The position numbers and the translations under genes are program-made. From Paracoccus nototheniae (GTDB taxonomy: Bacteria; Pseudomonadota; Alphaproteobacteria; Rhodobacterales; Rhodobacteraceae), in NCBI RefSeq assembly GCF_004335005.1, contig NZ_RQRT01000011.1, forward strand, positions 1 to 64,000: a DNA stretch of 64,000 bases. The letters are read 5' to 3'. Shown one piece after another: positions 9,192 through 17,841 of the stretch. The first letter of the stretch is position 1; each line of letters begins with the position of its first letter. A model generated the notes under the pieces. The model had not been told where the DNA came from, searched no databases, and worked only from the letters and a program-made list of their open reading frames with translations.

Positions 9192-9524
9192 TTGAACGAC
9201 AAGGCCGAAGGTCTGCGACTGGATAAATGGCTGTTCCATGCGCGGATCTTCAAGACCCGTGGCCTTGCCGCCGCCCGGATCGAGGGCGGCGGCATTCGTG
9301 TGAACGGCCAGCCCTGCCGCAAGCCGGGCCGCGCGGTTCATGCGGGCGACCGGCTGACCGTGTCGGCCTATGGCGAGGTGCGGGCGCTGACCGTGCGGGC
9401 CTTGGGCGAACGGCGCGGCCCGGCGGTCGAGGCGCGCCAGCTTTACCATGACGCGAACGATCCGGGCGGCGATGACGCAATCGGCGGCGACGGGTTGATT
9501 GATCCGCCCGAAGCGACTAGGTGA
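9192..9524 (+). CDS. S4-domain RNA-binding protein (Hsp15-like)
   Basis: Small 110-residue protein with an N-terminal S4 RNA-binding domain: LDKWLFHARIFKTRGLAA at about 9-26, then GGIRVNGQPCRKPGRAVHAGD. It resembles heat shock protein 15/YrfH, which binds free 50S subunits carrying nascent chains. The start is a TTG at 9192, one base after the helicase stop; AAGGA at 9176-9180 is a plausible but distant ribosome-binding site. The tight spacing behind the helicase suggests a shared RNA-metabolism operon. Confidence 0.82.
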   Translation: MNDKAEGLRLDKWLFHARIFKTRGLAAARIEGGGIRVNGQPCRKPGRAVHAGDRLTVSAYGEVRALTVRALGERRGPAVEARQLYHDANDPGGDDAIGGDGLIDPPEATR

Positions 9525-9554
9525 CAGGCCGAACACTAGGACAAGAGCGCCCCG

Positions 9555-9893
9555 ATGACCTATGTCGTGACCGACAACTGCATCATGTGCAAATACACCG
9601 ATTGCGTCGAGGTTTGCCCCGTGGATTGCTTCTACGAGGGCGAGAACACGCTGGTCATCCATCCCGATGAATGCATCGATTGCGGCGTGTGCGAACCCGA
9701 ATGCCCCGCCAATGCGATCAGCCCGGACACGGAACCCAAGATGGAGACATGGGTCGAGTTCAACCGGAAATATTCGGAACTGTGGCCTGTGATCACCCGC
9801 AAAAAGGATCCGCTGCCCACCGCGACCGAAATGGATGGGCAGGACGGCAAGCTTGAGAAGTACTTTTCCGAAGCCCCGGGCGAGGGCGACTGA
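9555..9893 (+). CDS. fdxA: 7Fe ferredoxin, FdxA family
   Basis: A 112-residue ferredoxin with N-terminal clusters. Cysteines occur as [14 protein letters not shown] and [12 protein letters not shown], the 3Fe-4S plus 4Fe-4S arrangement of FdxA/FdII proteins. The C-terminal extension of about 45 residues is normal for the family. It is a cytoplasmic one-electron carrier whose redox partner cannot be inferred. It is followed by a strong terminator, so carD is probably transcribed separately. Confidence 0.9.
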   Translation: MTYVVTDNCIMCKYTDCVEVCPVDCFYEGENTLVIHPDECIDCGVCEPECPANAISPDTEPKMETWVEFNRKYSELWPVITRKKDPLPTATEMDGQDGKLEKYFSEAPGEGD

Positions 9894-9973
9894 TTCGCTC
9901 GACGCACGCCGTCCGGTTGCGCCAGCGCGGCGCGATCGGCTGATTTTGCAGTCTGTGCAAGGGTTTGCCGCGT

Positions 9974-10002
9974 AAAAGGCGTCGCCAAGGCGGCGCTTTT
10001 TT
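9974..10002 (+). terminator. Rho-independent terminator after fdxA
   Basis: An AAAAGGCGTCGCC arm pairs with GGCGGCGCTTTT (two G-U pairs) and is followed by a run of six T on the plus strand. Confidence 0.75.
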
Positions 10003-10204
10003 CAATGTCATTTTTGTGTTATGATCTACCATGTCGCGCAGCTGGTCGCAGGTCAGCGGTCTTAGCCGGTTGCGCCCAAGCTGTTGCATCCTTGCCCTCT
10101 GCCGGGCGGGGGTTGCCCAACAAGATCGAAAATGGACCGAGGGTGGCATTGCCCCCCTGCGGCCCTTTGTGCCCGTCTCGCGGGCGCATGTCAGAGGAAG
10201 CCAG
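10003..10204 (+). promoter_or_regulatory. carD promoter and long 5' leader
   Basis: Between the fdxA terminator and carD. TATGAT at 10020-10025 is a good -10 candidate; the -35 region is T-rich without a clear TTGACA. This leaves an untranslated leader of about 170 nt containing GC-rich inverted repeats such as CCCGTCTCGCGGG near 10170. The carD frame is open through the leader from 10031, but only the ATG at 10205 has a good ribosome-binding site (AGAGGAAG). I see no other gene here. Confidence 0.35.
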
Positions 10205-10714
10205 ATGTCGAAATCCAAGAAAAACGAATTCCGTCCCGACGAATTTGTCGTCTATCCGGCCCATGGTGTGGGTCGCATCGTGTCCATCGAGGAACAGGAG
10301 GTCGCGGGTCTGCGGCTGGAAATGTTCGTGATCTCGTTCGACAAGGACAAGATGACCCTGCGCGTTCCCACCGCCCGCGCCAGCGAAATCGGCATGCGCA
10401 GCCTGTCCACCCCCGACCTGATCGACCGCGCGCTGGAAACCCTGAAGGGCAAGGCCCGCGTCAAACGCGCGATGTGGTCGCGCCGCGCGCAGGAATATGA
10501 ACAGAAGATCCATTCCGGCGATCTGATGTCGATTGCCGAAGTCGTTCGCGATCTGCATCGCTGCGATGACCAGCGCGAGCAGTCCTATTCCGAACGCCAG
10601 CTGTACGAGGCTGCGCTGGACCGTCTGACCCGCGAAGTCGCCGCCGTCGGCGGTCTGGACGAGGGCGGCGCCCAGAAGCGCGTCGAAGAAGTTCTGCTGA
10701 CCCGCGCGGCCTGA
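10205..10714 (+). CDS. carD: CarD-family transcriptional regulator
   Basis: RNA polymerase-binding regulator of the CarD/CdnL family, 169 residues. The N-terminal RNAP-interaction domain (about 8-70) carries EFVVYPAHGVGRI and later RVPTARASEIGMR. The C-terminal part is a helical DNA-binding domain with RRAQEYEQKI, typical of CdnL. In Rhodobacter, CarD stabilises open complexes at many promoters whose -10 lacks the last T. The start is the ATG at 10205 with AGAGGAAG upstream. It is monocistronic, bounded by terminators at 9974-10002 and 10739-10760. Confidence 0.9.
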   Translation: MSKSKKNEFRPDEFVVYPAHGVGRIVSIEEQEVAGLRLEMFVISFDKDKMTLRVPTARASEIGMRSLSTPDLIDRALETLKGKARVKRAMWSRRAQEYEQKIHSGDLMSIAEVVRDLHRCDDQREQSYSERQLYEAALDRLTREVAAVGGLDEGGAQKRVEEVLLTRAA

Positions 10715-10738
10715 CCCCATCCGCCATTCATTGCGACA

Positions 10739-10760
10739 GGGCGCCTTCGGGCGCCCTTTT
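10739..10760 (+). terminator. Rho-independent terminator after carD
   Basis: Perfect 7-bp stem GGGCGCC/GGCGCCC closed by a TTCG tetraloop and followed by TTTT. Confidence 0.85.
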
Positions 10761-10861
10761 GCATGACCGGCGCCCCGCTTTTCCAAACGTGGACAGCGGG
10801 GGCAGGGCTGCCTATAAGGCGCTCAGCATCCCTCTTTTCGCACAACAATCAAAGGTGCATC

Positions 10862-11779
10862 ATGATCAAGGTCTTCGGCCATACCTCTCCCGACACGGAT
10901 TCCACCGGCTCGCCCCTTATCTGGGCGTGGTATCTGACCGAATGCCGCAAGACCCCCGCCGAGGCGGTCCTGCAGGGAGAGCCGAACACCGAAGCGCTGT
11001 GGATGCTGAACCGCTGGAATCTGGTCAAGCCGCAGATCATCAGCGATGTGACCGCCACCGATCGCTGCGTGATCGTGGACACCAACAACCCCGCCGAGCT
11101 GCCCGCGTCGCTGGCCGAGGCCGAGGTGATCGAGATCATCGACCACCACCTGCTGGCCGGCGGCATCAAGACCCGCTCGCCGATCAACATCACCATCCGT
11201 CCGCTGGCCTGCACCGCTACGATCATGCATGACCTGATCGGCGATGACATGGCCCGCGCCCCCGAGGGCATCAAGGGCGCGATGCTGACCTGCATCATCT
11301 CGGACACGCTGGAATTCCGCAGCCCGACCACGACGCCGCATGACCGCGCGGTCGCCGAAAAGCTGGCCACCGATCTGGGTGTCAGCATCGCTGATCTGGC
11401 GGCCGAGATGTTCGCCGCCAAATCCGATGTCAGCGCCTTCAGCGAGGCCGCGCTGCTGAAGATGGACAGCAAGGAATACGAGCTGGGCGGGCGTCAGCTG
11501 CGCATTTCGGTTCTGGAAACCACCTCGCCCAAGGTCATTCTGGACCGCAAGGCCGCGCTGATGGCCGCGATGCCCGCCGTGGCCGCCGAAGATGGCGCCG
11601 AAGAGGTGCTGCTGTTCGTCATCGACATCCTGCGCGAAGAGGCCACCCTGCTGGTTCCCAACGACTTTATCAAATCCGTCGCCGAACGCAGCTTTGGCGT
11701 CACCGTCACCGGCGACACGGTCGTGCTGCCCGGCGTGATGAGCCGCAAAAAGCAGATCATCCCGGTCCTGGCCGTCTGA
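10862..11779 (+). CDS. ppaC: Manganese-dependent inorganic pyrophosphatase (family II)
   Basis: Hydrolyses pyrophosphate to phosphate; a cytosolic Mn-dependent DHH-family enzyme. The 305-residue protein begins with the metal site GHTSPDTDS (His7, Asp11, Asp13) and has the DHH motif in IDHHLLAGG. The C-terminal DHHA2 domain ends with SRKKQIIPVL, the substrate-binding RKKQ motif. The start is the ATG at 10862; the open frame upstream contains the carD terminator and is not coding. The stop shares one base with the start of the next gene. Confidence 0.92.
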   Translation: MIKVFGHTSPDTDSTGSPLIWAWYLTECRKTPAEAVLQGEPNTEALWMLNRWNLVKPQIISDVTATDRCVIVDTNNPAELPASLAEAEVIEIIDHHLLAGGIKTRSPINITIRPLACTATIMHDLIGDDMARAPEGIKGAMLTCIISDTLEFRSPTTTPHDRAVAEKLATDLGVSIADLAAEMFAAKSDVSAFSEAALLKMDSKEYELGGRQLRISVLETTSPKVILDRKAALMAAMPAVAAEDGAEEVLLFVIDILREEATLLVPNDFIKSVAERSFGVTVTGDTVVLPGVMSRKKQIIPVLAV

Positions 11780-12648
11780 TGAGCCGCATCATCTCGTCGC
11801 TGGCCGAAATCTCGGCCGGCTATGACGCGCTGTTCTGCGATCTGTGGGGCTGTCTGCACAATGGCAAGGAACCCTATGCGGCGGCGGTTGCGGCGCTGCA
11901 GGCGTTCCGGGCGCAGGGTGGCACGGTCTGTCTGATGACCAATGCGCCGCGCCCCAGCCCCTATGTCATCGCGCAGCTGGACCTGATGGGCGTGCCGCGC
12001 GATGCCTGGGATCTGGTCGTCAGTTCCGGCGACGCCGCGCAGGACGCGATGTTTGCGGGCGCTGTCGGGCGCAAGGTCTGGCATATCGGCACCGCCAAGG
12101 ATGACGGCTTCTTCACCGACATTCCCGATGCCCATGCCGGGGCCGCCCCCATCGCCCGCGTCGATCTGGCCGAGGCCGAGGGCATCGTCGCCTCGGGGCC
12201 CTTCGAAGAGGTCAGCGAGACGCCCGAACATTACCGCGCGCGCTTTCTGGATGCGCGCGACCGGGGCCTGCCGATGCTGTGCGCCAATCCCGATATCGTC
12301 GTCGATATGGGCGAGACGCGGATCTATTGTGCGGGCGCGCTGGCCGAGTTCTATGAAAGCCTTGGGGGACGGACGTTGTATTTCGGCAAGCCCCATGCCC
12401 CGATCTATGACCGGGCGCGGGCGCTGATGGGGCTTGGCACTGACGCGCGCTATCTGGCGGTGGGCGATGGGATCAACACCGATATCGCCGGGGCCGTTGC
12501 GCAGGGGATCGATTCGATCTTCGTGACCGGGGGGCTGGCCGCCGAGGCCTTCGGTCCCGATATCGAGACACCCGATGCCGATTTGCTGATCGACTGGCTG
12601 CGCATTCTGGAAAAGGCCCCGACCTATTCCATCGGCCGCCTGCGTTAG
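11779..12648 (+). CDS. HAD-type IIA hydrolase (TIGR01459 family)
   Basis: HAD-superfamily phosphatase, subfamily IIA, 289 residues. HAD motif I appears as FCDLWGCLHNG near 17-27, where the first Asp is retained but the usual second Asp position is Trp-Gly, as in the TIGR01459 group. TNAPRPS provides motif II, and the late VGDGINTDIAGA supplies the acidic motif IV. The natural substrate of this family is not established. It overlaps ppaC by 1 nt and is followed by a strong terminator, so the two form an operon. Confidence 0.82.
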   Translation: MSRIISSLAEISAGYDALFCDLWGCLHNGKEPYAAAVAALQAFRAQGGTVCLMTNAPRPSPYVIAQLDLMGVPRDAWDLVVSSGDAAQDAMFAGAVGRKVWHIGTAKDDGFFTDIPDAHAGAAPIARVDLAEAEGIVASGPFEEVSETPEHYRARFLDARDRGLPMLCANPDIVVDMGETRIYCAGALAEFYESLGGRTLYFGKPHAPIYDRARALMGLGTDARYLAVGDGINTDIAGAVAQGIDSIFVTGGLAAEAFGPDIETPDADLLIDWLRILEKAPTYSIGRLR

Positions 12649-12667
12649 ACCTGCCACGAGGACCATG

Positions 12668-12700
12668 ACGCCCGCACCCCTTCCTGGGTGCGGGCGTTCT
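12668..12700 (+). terminator. Terminator after HAD hydrolase gene
   Basis: A 12-bp perfect stem (12668-12679 with 12686-12697), loop CTTCCT, with a short T-containing tail. Confidence 0.7.
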
Positions 12701-12816
12701 GCATTCCGGGGGGGGGCTTTGGTCAATAATAATATTGCCGAAAAATACCACACCAAGGTCTATTCTTGCGCAATGGTCCCGATGCTGCTATGCAGCAATG
12801 ATCAAGGACCGGGCAG
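12701..12816 (+). promoter_or_regulatory. AT-rich promoter region of maoC-like gene
   Basis: A locally AT-rich stretch at 12719-12766 stands out from its surroundings. TTGCCG (12735-12740) and TCTATT (12759-12764), 18 bp apart, are a weak -35/-10 candidate. TTGCGCAA near 12766 is a perfect palindrome, and GCTGC/GCAGC at 12784-12796 forms a small hairpin in the leader. Confidence 0.3.
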
Positions 12817-13278
12817 ATGCGAATGGACCCCAAGATGCTGGACAATCTTCCGCGCGGCACGATCGTCATCGAGGATCTGGAGATCGGGATGACCCGCCAC
12901 CTGCACAAGCAGGTCACCGACCATGATATCGAGCTGTTCGCCCAGGTCTCGACCGACCGCAATCCAGTGCATCTGGACGAGGCTTACGCCCAGGACACCA
13001 TCTTTGAAGGCCGCATCGCGCATGGGATGCTGACGGCGGGCCTGATCTCGGCGGTGATCGGGGAACAGCTGCCGGGTCATGGCACCGTCTATCTGGGCCA
13101 GACGCTGAAATTCATGGCCCCCGTGCGCCCCGGCGATCTGGTCCGGGCCGAGGTCACGGTCGAGACGATCGACCACGCCAGACGGCGGGTCACGCTTGCA
13201 ACCCGCTGCCTCGTCGGCGATACGGTCGTTCTGAAAGGCGAGGCGGTCGTGCTGGCCCCAAGCCGCAAGTTCGACTGA
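12817..13278 (+). CDS. MaoC-family (R)-hydratase/dehydratase
   Basis: Single hot-dog-fold MaoC domain, 153 residues, the normal length for (R)-specific enoyl-CoA hydratases. The hydratase-2 motif is visible as a Asp-x4-His segment (TDRNPVHLDEAYA) and GRIAHGMLTAGLI. These enzymes hydrate trans-2-enoyl-CoA to (R)-3-hydroxyacyl-CoA, often feeding polyhydroxyalkanoate synthesis. Two ATGs lie close together (12817 and 12823); the first is used. It precedes ribF by about 30 bp, probably in the same transcript but without functional link. Confidence 0.8.
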   Translation: MRMDPKMLDNLPRGTIVIEDLEIGMTRHLHKQVTDHDIELFAQVSTDRNPVHLDEAYAQDTIFEGRIAHGMLTAGLISAVIGEQLPGHGTVYLGQTLKFMAPVRPGDLVRAEVTVETIDHARRRVTLATRCLVGDTVVLKGEAVVLAPSRKFD

Positions 13279-13309
13279 CCGGGCGCAGCTGGCGCCTGCT
13301 GGGGGCGCA

Positions 13310-14239
13310 GTGCAAATCCATCGCGACTGGACAGGACTGGGGACAGAGGCGCGGGGCGCCTCGGTCGCCATGGGTAATTTCGATGGCGTCCACAAAGGCC
13401 ACCGTGCGGTCATCGACGCCGCGCGTGCCGCCTGCGACGCGCCCTTGGGCGTCTTGTGTTTTGAACCCCATCCCCGCCAGTATTTCGCCCCCGATGCGGC
13501 CCCGTTCCGGTTGATGAATTCCGAATCTCGCGCCAACCGTCTGGCCCGGCTTGGTGTGCAGCAGCTGTACGAGCTGCCCTTTGGCCCGGTTCTGGCCGGT
13601 TTGACGCCCGAGGCCTTTGCGCGCGAGGTTCTGGCCGAAGGGCTGGGCATCGCGCATGTTACGGTCGGCGCGGATTTCTGTTTCGGCAAGAACCGCGCGG
13701 GCACGGCGGACACGCTGCGCGAGATGGGCCAGCGGTTTGGTTTCGGCGTCACCATCGTGCCGCTGGTTGGGGCGGCCGAGGGGGAATACAGCTCGACCGC
13801 GATCCGTGCGGCGCTGACCGAGGGGCGCACCCATGACGCGGAACGCATGCTGGGCCATTGGCACCGGATCGAGGGCGAGGTTCTGCACGGCAACAAGCGG
13901 GGCCGCGATTTCGGCTGGCCCACCGCGAACATGGCGATGGACGATCTGCATCTGCCGCGCCTTGGCGTTTACGCGGTGCTGGTCGATGTGCTGACCGGGC
14001 CGGACCGGCTGTCCTGTCAGGGCGTCGCCTCGCTTGGGGTGCGGCCCATGTTCGGGCGCAACGCCCCCAACCTCGAGGTGCATCTGTTCGATTTCTCGGG
14101 CGATCTGTATGGTCAGCATCTGTCCGTGGCGCTGGTCGATTTCCTGCGCGACGAGGCGAAATTCGACAGCGTGCAGGTGCTGATCGACCAGATCGCGCAG
14201 GACGCCGTCGATGCCCGCCGCCTGCTGGCGGGCCGCTGA
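13310..14239 (+). CDS. ribF: Bifunctional riboflavin kinase / FAD synthetase
   Basis: Converts riboflavin to FMN and then FAD. The N-terminal nucleotidyltransferase domain starts with AMGNFDGVHKGHRAVI (the GNFDGVHxGH motif) and includes FCFGKNRAG. The EYSSTAIR segment near 160 leads into the C-terminal kinase domain, with GNKRGRDFGWPTAN and the Glu-containing LEVHLFDFSGDLYG. The start is a GTG at 13310 with GGGGG upstream. At 309 residues it is full length. Confidence 0.93.
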   Translation: MQIHRDWTGLGTEARGASVAMGNFDGVHKGHRAVIDAARAACDAPLGVLCFEPHPRQYFAPDAAPFRLMNSESRANRLARLGVQQLYELPFGPVLAGLTPEAFAREVLAEGLGIAHVTVGADFCFGKNRAGTADTLREMGQRFGFGVTIVPLVGAAEGEYSSTAIRAALTEGRTHDAERMLGHWHRIEGEVLHGNKRGRDFGWPTANMAMDDLHLPRLGVYAVLVDVLTGPDRLSCQGVASLGVRPMFGRNAPNLEVHLFDFSGDLYGQHLSVALVDFLRDEAKFDSVQVLIDQIAQDAVDARRLLAGR

Positions 14240-14240
14240 G

Positions 14241-14681
14241 ATGCGCGACCGGTTCTGGGAACTGCCTCTGCCCAAGCTCGCCCGCGACGAGTGGGAGGCT
14301 TTGTGCGACGGCTGCGGCAAATGCTGCCTGAACAAGATCGAGTTCGAGGATACGAACGAACTGGCCTTTACCCGCGTCGCCTGCAAGCTGCTGGACGGCG
14401 ATGCCTGCCGCTGTTCCAGCTATGCCAACCGCCATGACTATGTCCCCGATTGCGTGGTGCTGACGCCGAACAAGATCAAGGAAATCGCCTGGTGGCTGCC
14501 CGCCACCTGCGCCTATCGCCTGCGGCACGAGGGGCGGCCCTTGTATGACTGGCATCACCTGATCTCGGGCAGCACCGACAGCGTGCATGATGCCGGGGTC
14601 AGCGTCCGGGGCTGGACCGTCAATGAGCTGTCGGTCAGCGAAGAGGATTGGGAAGACCACATCATCGAGGATCTGTCGTGA
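14241..14681 (+). CDS. UPF0260 (YcgN-like) zinc/iron-cluster protein
   Basis: A 146-residue protein of the UPF0260/YcgN family in the CxxxxxxCC cluster-binding group. The cysteine-rich core is CDGCGKCC near 28-35 with further cysteines at ACRCSSYANR and DYVPDCVVL. These cysteines probably coordinate a metal or Fe-S centre; the cellular role is unknown. The start is the ATG at 14241, one base after the ribF stop. The stop overlaps the GTG start of the threonine aldolase gene, so the run is translationally coupled. Confidence 0.82.
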   Translation: MRDRFWELPLPKLARDEWEALCDGCGKCCLNKIEFEDTNELAFTRVACKLLDGDACRCSSYANRHDYVPDCVVLTPNKIKEIAWWLPATCAYRLRHEGRPLYDWHHLISGSTDSVHDAGVSVRGWTVNELSVSEEDWEDHIIEDLS

Positions 14682-15718
14682 ATTTCGCATCGGACAACGC
14701 CTATGCCGCCCATCCCGCTGTCATGGGGGCGCTGAATGACGCCAATTCAGGCGCGATGATGGGCTATGGCGCCGATCCGGTGACCGCGCGCGCGCAAGAG
14801 GCCATCCGCGAGGTGCTGGAGGCGCCCGAGGCCGTGGTGCGGTTCGTGTCCACCGGCACGGCGGCCAATGCGCTGGTCTGCGCGCAGCTGTCGCCGCCCT
14901 ACGGTCGCATCTATTGCCATGATGATGCGCATATCGAGACCAGCGAATGCGCCGCGCCCGAGTTCTTTTCCCATGGCGCCAAGCTGGTGACGCTGCCCGG
15001 TCAGGGCGGCAAGCTGGACCCGGCGACGCTGGCGCAGGCGCTGCGCGTGGGGGCCGGGGCGGGTCTGAACGGCGGCAAAAGCGCGATGGTGTCGATCACC
15101 AACGCGACCGAATGGGGCACCGTCTATAGCCCCGCCGAGGTTGCTGCGCTGGCCCAGATCGCGCATCAGGCCGGACTGCCCCTGCATATGGACGGGGCGC
15201 GGTTTGCCAATGCGGTGGCGCATCTGGGCTGTTCGGCAGAGGATCTGACATGGCGCGCGGGCGTCGATGCCTTGTGCTTCGGCGGGACCAAGAATGGCGC
15301 CATGGCCGCCGAGGCGGTGGTATTCTTTGATCCCGCGCTGGCCGAGGGGTTCGATTACCGCCGCAAGCAATCTGGCCATGTGTTTTCCAAGAACCGATAT
15401 CTGGCCGCCCAGATGCTGGCGCTGGCCTCGGACGGGCTGTGGCGGGATCTGGCAGCGCGCGCCAATGCCCATGCGCAGGTGCTGGCCTATGCCGTGCTGG
15501 AAGGCGGCGGCACCCTGCTGCAACCGGTGCAGTCGAATGCCGTTTTTGCGACCATTCCGGCGGACATTCATGCACGGGCGCGGGCGGCGGGGGCCTTGTA
15601 TTACCTCTGGCCGGACAAATCCGCCGAGGGGCTGGACCCGGTGCCGCTGCGGCTGGTCTGTGCCTGGGACACGCCAGAGGCCGACGTTGCCGCGCTGGCC
15701 GCAATCCTGCGCGGCTAG
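14678..15718 (+). CDS. ltaE: Low-specificity L-threonine aldolase
   Basis: PLP-dependent enzyme cleaving L-threonine or allo-threonine to glycine and acetaldehyde; 346 residues. It belongs to the beta-eliminating lyase fold, with HMDGARFANA supplying the PLP-ring Asp and CFGGTKNGAM supplying the Schiff-base Lys. The N-terminus FASDNAYAAHP matches family members that start close to this point. The start is a GTG at 14678 overlapping the UPF0260 stop (GTGA). It ends 11 bp before the converging cinA gene. Confidence 0.9.
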   Translation: MNFASDNAYAAHPAVMGALNDANSGAMMGYGADPVTARAQEAIREVLEAPEAVVRFVSTGTAANALVCAQLSPPYGRIYCHDDAHIETSECAAPEFFSHGAKLVTLPGQGGKLDPATLAQALRVGAGAGLNGGKSAMVSITNATEWGTVYSPAEVAALAQIAHQAGLPLHMDGARFANAVAHLGCSAEDLTWRAGVDALCFGGTKNGAMAAEAVVFFDPALAEGFDYRRKQSGHVFSKNRYLAAQMLALASDGLWRDLAARANAHAQVLAYAVLEGGGTLLQPVQSNAVFATIPADIHARARAAGALYYLWPDKSAEGLDPVPLRLVCAWDTPEADVAALAAILRG

Positions 15719-15735
15719 GTCAGGTCAGGTCAGGC
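15716..15735. repeat. Tandem AGGTC pentamer between converging genes
   Basis: The spacer between ltaE and cinA consists of a GGTCA unit repeated three times and a fourth imperfect copy. The final copies run into the cinA stop codon. Confidence 0.5.
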
Positions 15736-16197
15736 GGTCAGCGCGTCCAGAAGCAGTTGCAGCGCATGTTCGACGGTGGCGGCACGGACGCGGTGGCGAC
15801 CGATGGCGCCGAACTCGACGGTGTGGGTGACGGTGCCGAAGGGCTGGGCGACGCCGAAACAGACCCGACCCTCGGGCTTATGTTCCGATCCGCCGGGACC
15901 GGCGATGCCGGTGACCGACACGGCGATGCCCGCATCCGAATGACGCAATGCGCCCGAGGCCATCTGGGCGGCGATCTGTTCGCTGACCGCGCCGTGGTCG
16001 TCCAGAACGGCTTGGGTGATGCCCAGCATCTGGATCTTGGCGGCATTGGAATAGGTCACGAAGCCCCGGTCGAAGGCGTCCGAGGATCCTGGTACCTCGG
16101 TCAGGGCGGCGGCGATCAGCCCGCCGGTGCAGCTTTCGGCGGTGGCGATCCGGACGCGGCGGTCGCGGGCCGCCTGCAGGACCTCGGCTGCCAGCAT
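15730..16197 (-). CDS. CinA C-terminal-type nicotinamide-nucleotide amidohydrolase
   Basis: Stand-alone CinA C-terminal domain (PncC type), 155 residues, which deamidates NMN to nicotinic acid mononucleotide in NAD salvage. Diagnostic segments are TAESCTGGLIAAALTEVPGSS with catalytic Ser, and SVTGIAGPGG. There is no N-terminal molybdopterin-like domain, as in other short family members. The ATG at 16197 overlaps the pgpA stop by one base; a longer open frame upstream lies inside pgpA and is not used. Confidence 0.87.
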   Translation of the reverse strand: MLAAEVLQAARDRRVRIATAESCTGGLIAAALTEVPGSSDAFDRGFVTYSNAAKIQMLGITQAVLDDHGAVSEQIAAQMASGALRHSDAGIAVSVTGIAGPGGSEHKPEGRVCFGVAQPFGTVTHTVEFGAIGRHRVRAATVEHALQLLLDALTA

Positions 16198-16691
16198 CAC
16201 AGCATCATCGGGATGTGAAAGGCCGCCGCCGCGATCATCGTCGCGACCCCGGCGAACAATCCCGCCCACAGATCGTCCAGCATCACGCCCGCCGCATCAT
16301 GGCGCCGGTCCGCGCGGCCGATGACCCAGGGTTTCCAGATGTCGAACAGTCGGAAGAATACGAAAGCCGCCAGCCAGCCCGGATAGGGGAAGGTCTCGGC
16401 CGGCAGGCCCATCATCCAGAATCCGAAGGACGGAAACATCAACGTCAGCCACTGGCCCGCGACCTCGTCGATGACGATCTCGCTGCGGTCGGGATCGGCC
16501 ATGCCCGCAGTGTGACGCCCGACGGCCCAGAAGCCCGTCACAATGACCAGCCCGGTGGCCAGCGCCAGCAGCGGAAAATGCCCGATGCGGTGGATCAGCA
16601 GCCCAAGCGCCACCGCAACGGCGGAGCCCCAGGTGCCGGGGGCGGGGCGCAGCAGCCCCGCGCCGAACCAGATGCAGAGGAGGCGCGCCAT
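16197..16691 (-). CDS. pgpA: Phosphatidylglycerophosphatase A
   Basis: Membrane phosphatase converting phosphatidylglycerol phosphate to phosphatidylglycerol. The 164-residue protein has several hydrophobic segments and the family motifs GAGLLRPAPGTWGSAVAV (near 9-27), DPDRSEIVIDEVAGQW and the late RRHDAAGVMLDDLWAG. It is coupled to cinA by a 1-nt overlap and lies 4 bp after ispDF, so it is part of the purL-ispDF-pgpA-cinA operon. Confidence 0.9.
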   Translation of the reverse strand: MARLLCIWFGAGLLRPAPGTWGSAVAVALGLLIHRIGHFPLLALATGLVIVTGFWAVGRHTAGMADPDRSEIVIDEVAGQWLTLMFPSFGFWMMGLPAETFPYPGWLAAFVFFRLFDIWKPWVIGRADRRHDAAGVMLDDLWAGLFAGVATMIAAAAFHIPMML

Positions 16692-16695
16692 GAGG

Positions 16696-17841
16696 TTATT
16701 CCTTGATCAGGGTGGCGGTGGCGATGGCGGCAATGCCCTCGCCCCGGCCGGTAAAGCCCAAGCGTTCCGAGGTGGTGGCCTTGACGCTGATGCGGCTGGC
16801 CTCCAGCCCCATGATTTCCGACAGGCGATGGGCCATGTCCAGCGCATGGGGGCCGATCTTCGGCATCTCGCAGATCAGCGTCACGTCGGCATTGCCGATG
16901 CGGAACCCCTTGTCGCGGGCGAGGCTTGCGGCATGGGCCAGAAAGATCGCGCTGTCGGCGCCCTTCCATTGCGGGTCCGAGGGCGGGAAATGCCGCCCGA
17001 TATCGCCCTGCGCCAGCGCCCCATAGATCGCATCCGTCAGCGCATGCATGCCGACATCGGCGTCCGAATGGCCCAGAAGGCCGGCATCATGGGGTACCTG
17101 CACGCCGCAGAGCGTCACATGATCGCCTGCCGTAAAGGCATGCACGTCATAGCCATGGCCAAGGCGGATATCCATCGGGCGGTCCAACATGCGTTCGGCC
17201 CGCGCGAAATCGGCGGGGAAGGTGATTTTCAGATTGTCTTCGGAACCCGGGGTGATGGCAACCTCGATCCCGGCCAGACGGGCCAGTTCGACATCATCGG
17301 CAGCGTCATTCGGGTGAAGATCATGCGCCATGGATATTTGGGCCAAGATGAAACCCTGAGGCGTCTGCGCCCGGTAAAGACCGTCGCGGGGCGCGGTGCC
17401 GCTGACGATGCCGCCCGCGCCGCGCCAGAGCGCATCCGAGACGGGGAGGGCGGGGGCGGCGGCAGCGGCGCCCGATTGCAGCGCGTCGATGACGCCTTGG
17501 ATGACCGCGTCGGGGACGAGGGGGCGGGCGCCGTCATGGATCAGCACATGGCTGGCCTGACCATGCAGGGCCGCAAGCCCGGCGCGGACGCTGGCGGCGC
17601 GGGTCGCCCCACCGGTGACCAAGGTGACGGGGCCCGCGTAACGCGCCATCGCTTGGGCCATGTCGTCGGGATGGACGACCAGCACGACGCGGTCGAACCC
17701 GGCAAAGGCCGCCAGCGTCCGGTCGAGGATCGGCTGGCCGCCCAGATCGCGCCATTGCTTGGGCTGCCCGCCGCCCGCGCGGCTGCCGCGTCCCGCCGCC
17801 GTGATCAGCGCGGCATAGCCCGGCGGCGCGGTCAGCGTCAT
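16696..17841 (-). CDS. ispDF: Bifunctional IspD/IspF isoprenoid enzyme
   Basis: Fusion of 2-C-methyl-D-erythritol 4-phosphate cytidylyltransferase (IspD, about 1-220) with MECDP synthase (IspF, about 223-381), catalysing two steps of the MEP pathway. IspD has [14 protein letters not shown] (11-25), HDGARPLV and TPQGF. IspF has GYDVHAF with metal ligands Asp232 and His234, then [17 protein letters not shown] and a final [15 protein letters not shown]. Such fusions are common in alphaproteobacteria. It overlaps purL by 4 nt (ATGA). The DNA around 17332-17353 looks like a genomic repeat (see findings). Confidence 0.93.
   Translation of the reverse strand: MTLTAPPGYAALITAAGRGSRAGGGQPKQWRDLGGQPILDRTLAAFAGFDRVVLVVHPDDMAQAMARYAGPVTLVTGGATRAASVRAGLAALHGQASHVLIHDGARPLVPDAVIQGVIDALQSGAAAAAPALPVSDALWRGAGGIVSGTAPRDGLYRAQTPQGFILAQISMAHDLHPNDAADDVELARLAGIEVAITPGSEDNLKITFPADFARAERMLDRPMDIRLGHGYDVHAFTAGDHVTLCGVQVPHDAGLLGHSDADVGMHALTDAIYGALAQGDIGRHFPPSDPQWKGADSAIFLAHAASLARDKGFRIGNADVTLICEMPKIGPHALDMAHRLSEIMGLEASRISVKATTSERLGFTGRGEGIAAIATATLIKE

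Noticed and set aside
10031..10204. N-terminal extension of CarD using the upstream open frame
   Set aside because: CarD homologues start near the ATG at 10205, which has a good ribosome-binding site; the extension has no conserved features.
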